Below are positions 5,902-8,341 of a DNA stretch of 8,341 nt, one piece after another (the first letter of the stretch is position 1; each line of letters begins with the position of its first letter). The translations under genes were made by a program, and so were the position numbers. The notes beneath the pieces are model-generated. The model was not told the DNA's origin, did no database searches, and was given only the letters and a program-made list of their open reading frames with translations. The stretch comes from Sphingomonadales bacterium (GTDB lineage Bacteria > Pseudomonadota > Alphaproteobacteria > Sphingomonadales > Sphingomonadaceae): contig JAGPVK010000231.1 in the NCBI GenBank assembly GCA_018067055.1, forward strand, positions 1 to 8,341, in the 5' to 3' direction.

Positions 5902-6876
5902 CTAGTAAGAAAAAGTCTCGCCGACAGTGGCTTCGGACAGGGCCCATAGCTTCTCGGCATTGCCGGGATCAACCGCATAGCTGCGCACGCTGCCAGCCGG
6001 GTCTGCATCATCGACATCCGCGACATGGCAATCTTCCAGATAGACTCCGCCCTTGGCCGCAAGCTCCGGTGCAGTTGCCGCGTAGCAGGTGGTTGCAGCG
6101 CCAGCCTCGACCGTCTTGAAGGCAATGCTTTCTCCGGAATTTTCTTCCATCCGCTTGAGCAGCATCGCCATATCATCCTCGGTCAGATGGCGCCCGAGAT
6201 TGGTCCGGATGCCGCCGGGATGCACGGCCAGCGCATGGACGCCCTTGCCCGCCAGCCGCTTTTCCAGGCCAACGGAAAACATGATATTGGCGGTCTTCGC
6301 CTGGCCATAAGAAAGCCATTTGTCATAGTCCCGCGCTTCGAAATGCGGGTCGTCAAAATGCACCGTATCGAAATGATGGCCACGCGAGCTGAGATTGACG
6401 ATGCGGGCATCCCCACCGGCCTTCGCGGCTTTGACAAGGGCCGGCATCAGCAGATTGGTGAGCAGGAAATGGCCGATATGATTGGTGCCGAACTGCATTT
6501 CCAGCCCGTCGGACGTGGTCATATGCGGACAGGCCATCACCCCGGCATTGTTGATCAGCAGATCGATCTTGTCATGCTGGACCAGAAACGCCTTGGCGAA
6601 GGCCCGGATGCTGGCCATTTTACCAAGATCGCATTGCATCAGTTCGATCTCGGCATCGGCGACTGATGCTTTGATCGCCGCCACCGCGGCTTCGCCTTTG
6701 GCCATATCGCGCACCGGAATGACAATATGCGCGCCTTTCGCCGCCATCGCTCGCGCGGTTTCCTGGCCGAGGCCGGAGGCACCGCCGGTGATCACCACGA
6801 GCTTGCCGGTGAGATCAATGCCATCGAGCACTTCATCTGCGGTGGTGGTGGCGCCAAAATTATCGCGGGTGGTCAT
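5902..6876 (-). CDS. Short-chain dehydrogenase/reductase, retinol dehydrogenase/WWOX-like
   Basis: This is an NAD(P)-dependent oxidoreductase of 324 residues with a Rossmann fold. Visible motifs, in order, are the cofactor-binding TGGASGLG (30-37), Arg56 in IPVRDM after the second strand (favouring NADP(H)), CDLG (82-85), NNAG (109-112), and the active-site Asn132 in TNHIGHF. The catalytic set is completed by Ser163/164 in NLSSRGH and YGQAK (190-194), the YxxxK pair. VHPGGIRTNLGRHL near 220-230 is the usual post-catalytic loop. The overall pattern resembles retinol dehydrogenase and WW-domain-oxidoreductase-like SDRs, which reduce or oxidise diverse hydrophobic carbonyls or alcohols; the true substrate is unknown. 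The ATG at 6876-6874 has an excellent AAGGAG ribosome binding site about 8 nt upstream. A GST gene follows after 29 nt, and a palindrome lies upstream at 6907-6922. Confidence 0.94.
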   Translation of the reverse strand: MTTRDNFGATTTADEVLDGIDLTGKLVVITGGASGLGQETARAMAAKGAHIVIPVRDMAKGEAAVAAIKASVADAEIELMQCDLGKMASIRAFAKAFLVQHDKIDLLINNAGVMACPHMTTSDGLEMQFGTNHIGHFLLTNLLMPALVKAAKAGGDARIVNLSSRGHHFDTVHFDDPHFEARDYDKWLSYGQAKTANIMFSVGLEKRLAGKGVHALAVHPGGIRTNLGRHLTEDDMAMLLKRMEENSGESIAFKTVEAGAATTCYAATAPELAAKGGVYLEDCHVADVDDADPAGSVRSYAVDPGNAEKLWALSEATVGETFSY

Positions 6877-6906
6877 GGGGGCTCTCCTTTATATTGCGCG
6901 TATCAT

Positions 6907-6922
6907 GGCCGTTTAATCGGCC
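6907..6922. promoter_or_regulatory. Near-perfect 16-bp palindrome upstream of the SDR-GST operon
   Basis: GGCCGTTTAATCGGCC reads as GGCCG-T-TTAA-T-CGGCC, a palindrome with one mismatched pair around a TTAA centre. Outer TCAT (6903-6906) and ATGA (6924-6927) also pair if one base is skipped. It lies 31-46 bp upstream of the SDR start, where a promoter should be, so it is a candidate repressor operator. No clear -35/-10 pair could be fixed around it, and no regulator gene is in the window. Confidence 0.45.
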
Positions 6923-6991
6923 GATGAAAAGTCACTATTGTTCGTTTGCGCGAGAAGAAGCGGACTCTGGAAAACCCCCCACCGGCTTGAC

Positions 6992-7035
6992 GGATCGGGA
7001 AGCCCGGTCCTTCCGCTTCTCCCGTGCGGGAGAAG
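6992..7035. repeat. Pair of adjacent hairpins, likely REP-like dispersed palindromes
   Basis: The first hairpin pairs GGATCGGG (6992-6999) with CCCGGTCC (7003-7010), with one G-T wobble and a 3-nt loop. The second pairs CTTCTCCC (7016-7023) with GGGAGAAG (7028-7035) perfectly around a GTGC loop. No T-run follows on either strand, so an intrinsic terminator is unlikely. The second hairpin resembles the dispersed intergenic palindromes common in proteobacterial genomes. Whether it recurs in this genome cannot be seen from one window. Confidence 0.5.
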
Positions 7036-7052
7036 GGTGGAGAGATATGTCG

Positions 7053-7076
7053 CACGAAGACACAAAGCCACGAAGG
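7053..7076. repeat. Three degenerate 8-bp tandem units
   Basis: CACGAAGA, CACAAAGC and CACGAAGG follow each other without gaps at 7053, 7061 and 7069, and share the pattern CACRAAGN. Similar CACGAAG-rich stretches occur as dispersed intergenic sequence in bacterial genomes; I recall this only in general terms. No function is apparent. Confidence 0.5.
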
Positions 7077-7199
7077 CCAGACGTTTCAAACTTTCAACCT
7101 TAGTATCCTTACACAACAGAATTCTGCTCAAGCCAGATAACATTCAATGTTGCCGACCGACTGATTGCTCTTAACGGGTTTTAAGTTCCGACACGGTAA

Positions 7200-7898
7200 A
7201 TGAGTCGAATGTCACACTTGTACATTATCCAAAACCATCTTGGTTTGATAAAAATTGGTAAAACTAGACAGCTTAAAATCCGACTTGGTCGCATTGAACG
7301 CGATGACCTTTGCACAGTGCAACTTGTTTCTCTTCATCAAGACAAAGGCGATGAAGAGCAAAAATATCTATCTCATTTTGAACCGTATAGACTCGTCGGT
7401 GAATGGCTGGATGGCCATGATCGAGCACGTAAAGACATAGCCGATCACTTATGCTCTGGTCCAGCTACACAGTGGCCTTTCCAACCCGCGAGCGATTCTA
7501 AGATCGCAAAATGGCTTGATGAAGTGGAAGCAAAGCGCAGTGCCATCAGCAAAGCAAAATTAAGCCAGAGATTCATCCGTAAAATGGAGAATTTCTATGA
7601 GCGAGACGGATCGTGGAATCTTCATTGTGATTGGAAAATCGGCCAAATAATCTGGGAATATGATGAAGAGCATTCCTACCAGACAATACCCCAGAAGATT
7701 GACAGTATCGACACGACTTTGGTATCCTTTGGCGATGTCGATCTGCGTTTCCCTCTGCCCAAATTTACGGCCAATATCTCCGATGCACTATTGACTTGGC
7801 CGGAGAGCGAACGTCCGCAACGCTGGAGTGGCACAGCTTGGGATTGTTGTATCGAAGGACTCAAGGCACGGCGCAATAACATGCTATCAAGACATTGA
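7200..7898 (+). CDS. GIY-YIG/T5orf172-like protein with unknown C-terminal region
   Basis: This 232-residue protein has an N-terminal segment (about residues 6-80) that follows the T5orf172/MUG113 variant of the GIY-YIG nuclease fold. HLYIIQ stands in place of GIY and LIKIGKT (16-22) in place of YIG. LKIRLGRIERDD carries the candidate catalytic Arg (28 or 31), and DEEQKYLSHFEPYRLVGEWL (51-70) carries a conserved-looking Glu (52 or 53) and the R..GEW ending. Such domains occur in phage proteins, in homing-type elements and as stand-alone genes. Residues 95-232 are Trp-, Lys- and Asp-rich, and I recognise nothing in them. The ATG at 7200 was chosen; an ATG at 7209 gives a protein three residues shorter, and neither has a clear ribosome binding site. 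The gene is visibly more AT-rich than its neighbours and uses TTA, ATA and AGA codons that they avoid. That suggests transfer into a core background. It converges on purT with a 20-nt gap. Nuclease activity is not established. Confidence 0.75.
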   Translation: MSRMSHLYIIQNHLGLIKIGKTRQLKIRLGRIERDDLCTVQLVSLHQDKGDEEQKYLSHFEPYRLVGEWLDGHDRARKDIADHLCSGPATQWPFQPASDSKIAKWLDEVEAKRSAISKAKLSQRFIRKMENFYERDGSWNLHCDWKIGQIIWEYDEEHSYQTIPQKIDSIDTTLVSFGDVDLRFPLPKFTANISDALLTWPESERPQRWSGTAWDCCIEGLKARRNNMLSRH

Positions 7899-7918
7899 TT
7901 ATCCCTTGAAAGCCGCAG

Positions 7919-8341
7919 TCACTCATATTCAATCCCAACAGCATCCGCAGTCTGCTTGGCCAGCGCCCTTGCCGCATCCGAATCCGCACCGGTCGCTAGT
8001 GCCACTGCCATCCGTCGCCAGGGCCGCGTAACCGGCTTGCCGAATATCCGGACATCCACTTCCGCGCCCTTGCTGCCCAGCGCCAGCGCCTCGGCGACGC
8101 CGGTAAAGGCAAAATTCTCGCTGTCCCGGTCCGCCAGGATCACCGCGCTGGCGCTGGCCGGCGCGGTCAGCGCGATATGCGGGATCGGCAGGCCCATGAT
8201 GGCGCGGGCGTGGAGGTCGAATTCGCTGAGATTCTGGCCAATTGAGGTCACCATGCCGGTGTCATGGGGCCGCGGGCTGAGTTCGGAGAAGATGACTTCG
8301 CCCTGTTTCGTGACGAAGAACTCGACCCCGAACAGGCCCCA
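7919..8341 (-). CDS. purT: Formate-dependent phosphoribosylglycinamide formyltransferase (PurT), C-terminal part
   Basis: PurT is an ATP-grasp enzyme that makes formyl-GAR from GAR, formate and ATP in de novo purine synthesis. The last 140 residues are in the window; the start lies right of base 8341. The visible part opens [10 protein letters not shown], then [15 protein letters not shown]. Its Glu and Asp are seven residues apart, matching the metal and nucleotide-binding Glu279 and Asp286 of E. coli PurT. It continues [16 protein letters not shown], typical of the family. The C-terminal domain follows, with [25 protein letters not shown] and RRMAVALA. The stop TGA is at 7921-7919. The frame is open to the window edge, and the ATG at 8254 is internal. 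The identification is very secure. Confidence 0.96.
   Translation of the reverse strand, partial: WGLFGVEFFVTKQGEVIFSELSPRPHDTGMVTSIGQNLSEFDLHARAIMGLPIPHIALTAPASASAVILADRDSENFAFTGVAEALALGSKGAEVDVRIFGKPVTRPWRRMAVALATGADSDAARALAKQTADAVGIEYE

Larger units (their letters stand above)
6877..7199. other. Non-coding interval with hairpins, degenerate tandem repeat and palindromes
   Basis: No gene is supported in this stretch of 323 bases between the divergent SDR and GIY-YIG-like genes. The left end is the SDR control region. The middle holds two adjacent hairpins and a degenerate 8-bp tandem repeat. The right part is AT-richer and holds a perfect 10-bp palindrome CAGAATTCTG (7117-7126) and the 13-bp inverted repeat AACATTCAATGTT (7139-7151). 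Short open frames here lack recognisable protein character. Confidence 0.6.

Noticed and set aside
5252..5905. Long plus-strand open frames at 5252-5905 and 6025-6666 opposite the GST and SDR genes
   Set aside because: Both are antisense to genes with complete motifs and good ribosome binding sites, and neither shows a plausible protein pattern.
7016..7035. The 8-bp perfect hairpin as an intrinsic terminator
   Set aside because: No T-run follows on either strand, and the flanking genes diverge away from it, so there is no transcript for it to end.

Overview
The window looks like a chromosomal segment of an alphaproteobacterium, most likely a member of the Sphingomonadales. This rests on the GC-rich coding with GC-rich third positions, the style of the MraZ, RsmH and cysteine-synthase-like proteins, and the start of a dcw (division and cell wall) cluster. 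The taxonomic call is inferred from protein character and was not checked by a search. It is mostly ordinary core and metabolic sequence, with one AT-richer gene that looks acquired.

Layout from left to right. Bases 1-765 (minus strand) hold the first two dcw genes: rsmH, cut by the window edge, and mraZ, overlapping by 4 nt. Behind mraZ is a non-coding region (766-1036). It contains six NGGGN units spaced exactly 10 bp apart, which match the known form of MraZ operators. Bases 1037-3185 (minus) hold a tightly packed trio: a cysteine-synthase-like PLP enzyme, a small single-pass membrane protein of unknown function, and a secreted or lipid-anchored protein of unknown function. The last two are in the same frame and are separated by a single TAG with no gap.

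Bases 3186-3363 are a divergent promoter region. It has a good sigma70-type promoter to the right, and to the left a candidate promoter with a palindrome in its spacer that may produce a leaderless mRNA. Bases 3364-5154 (plus) hold a crotonase-fold protein with the full acidic triad of dienoyl-CoA isomerases, followed closely by an AEC-family permease. Bases 5174-6876 (minus) hold an SDR oxidoreductase followed by a glutathione S-transferase, apparently one operon, with a palindromic operator candidate upstream. Bases 6877-7199 carry no gene but hold two adjacent hairpins, a degenerate 8-bp tandem repeat and several palindromes.

Bases 7200-7898 (plus) encode a GIY-YIG/T5orf172-like protein with an unrecognised C-terminal half. 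Its base composition is visibly more AT-rich than its neighbours, which suggests horizontal transfer. Bases 7919-8341 (minus) are the C-terminal third of purT, cut by the right edge.

No rRNA, tRNA, CRISPR array, transposase or complete mobile element was seen. I found no clear multi-gene novel system. The best leads are the six-unit MraZ operator, the orphan GIY-YIG protein beside a repeat cluster, and the in-frame TAG junction between the two unknown envelope proteins.
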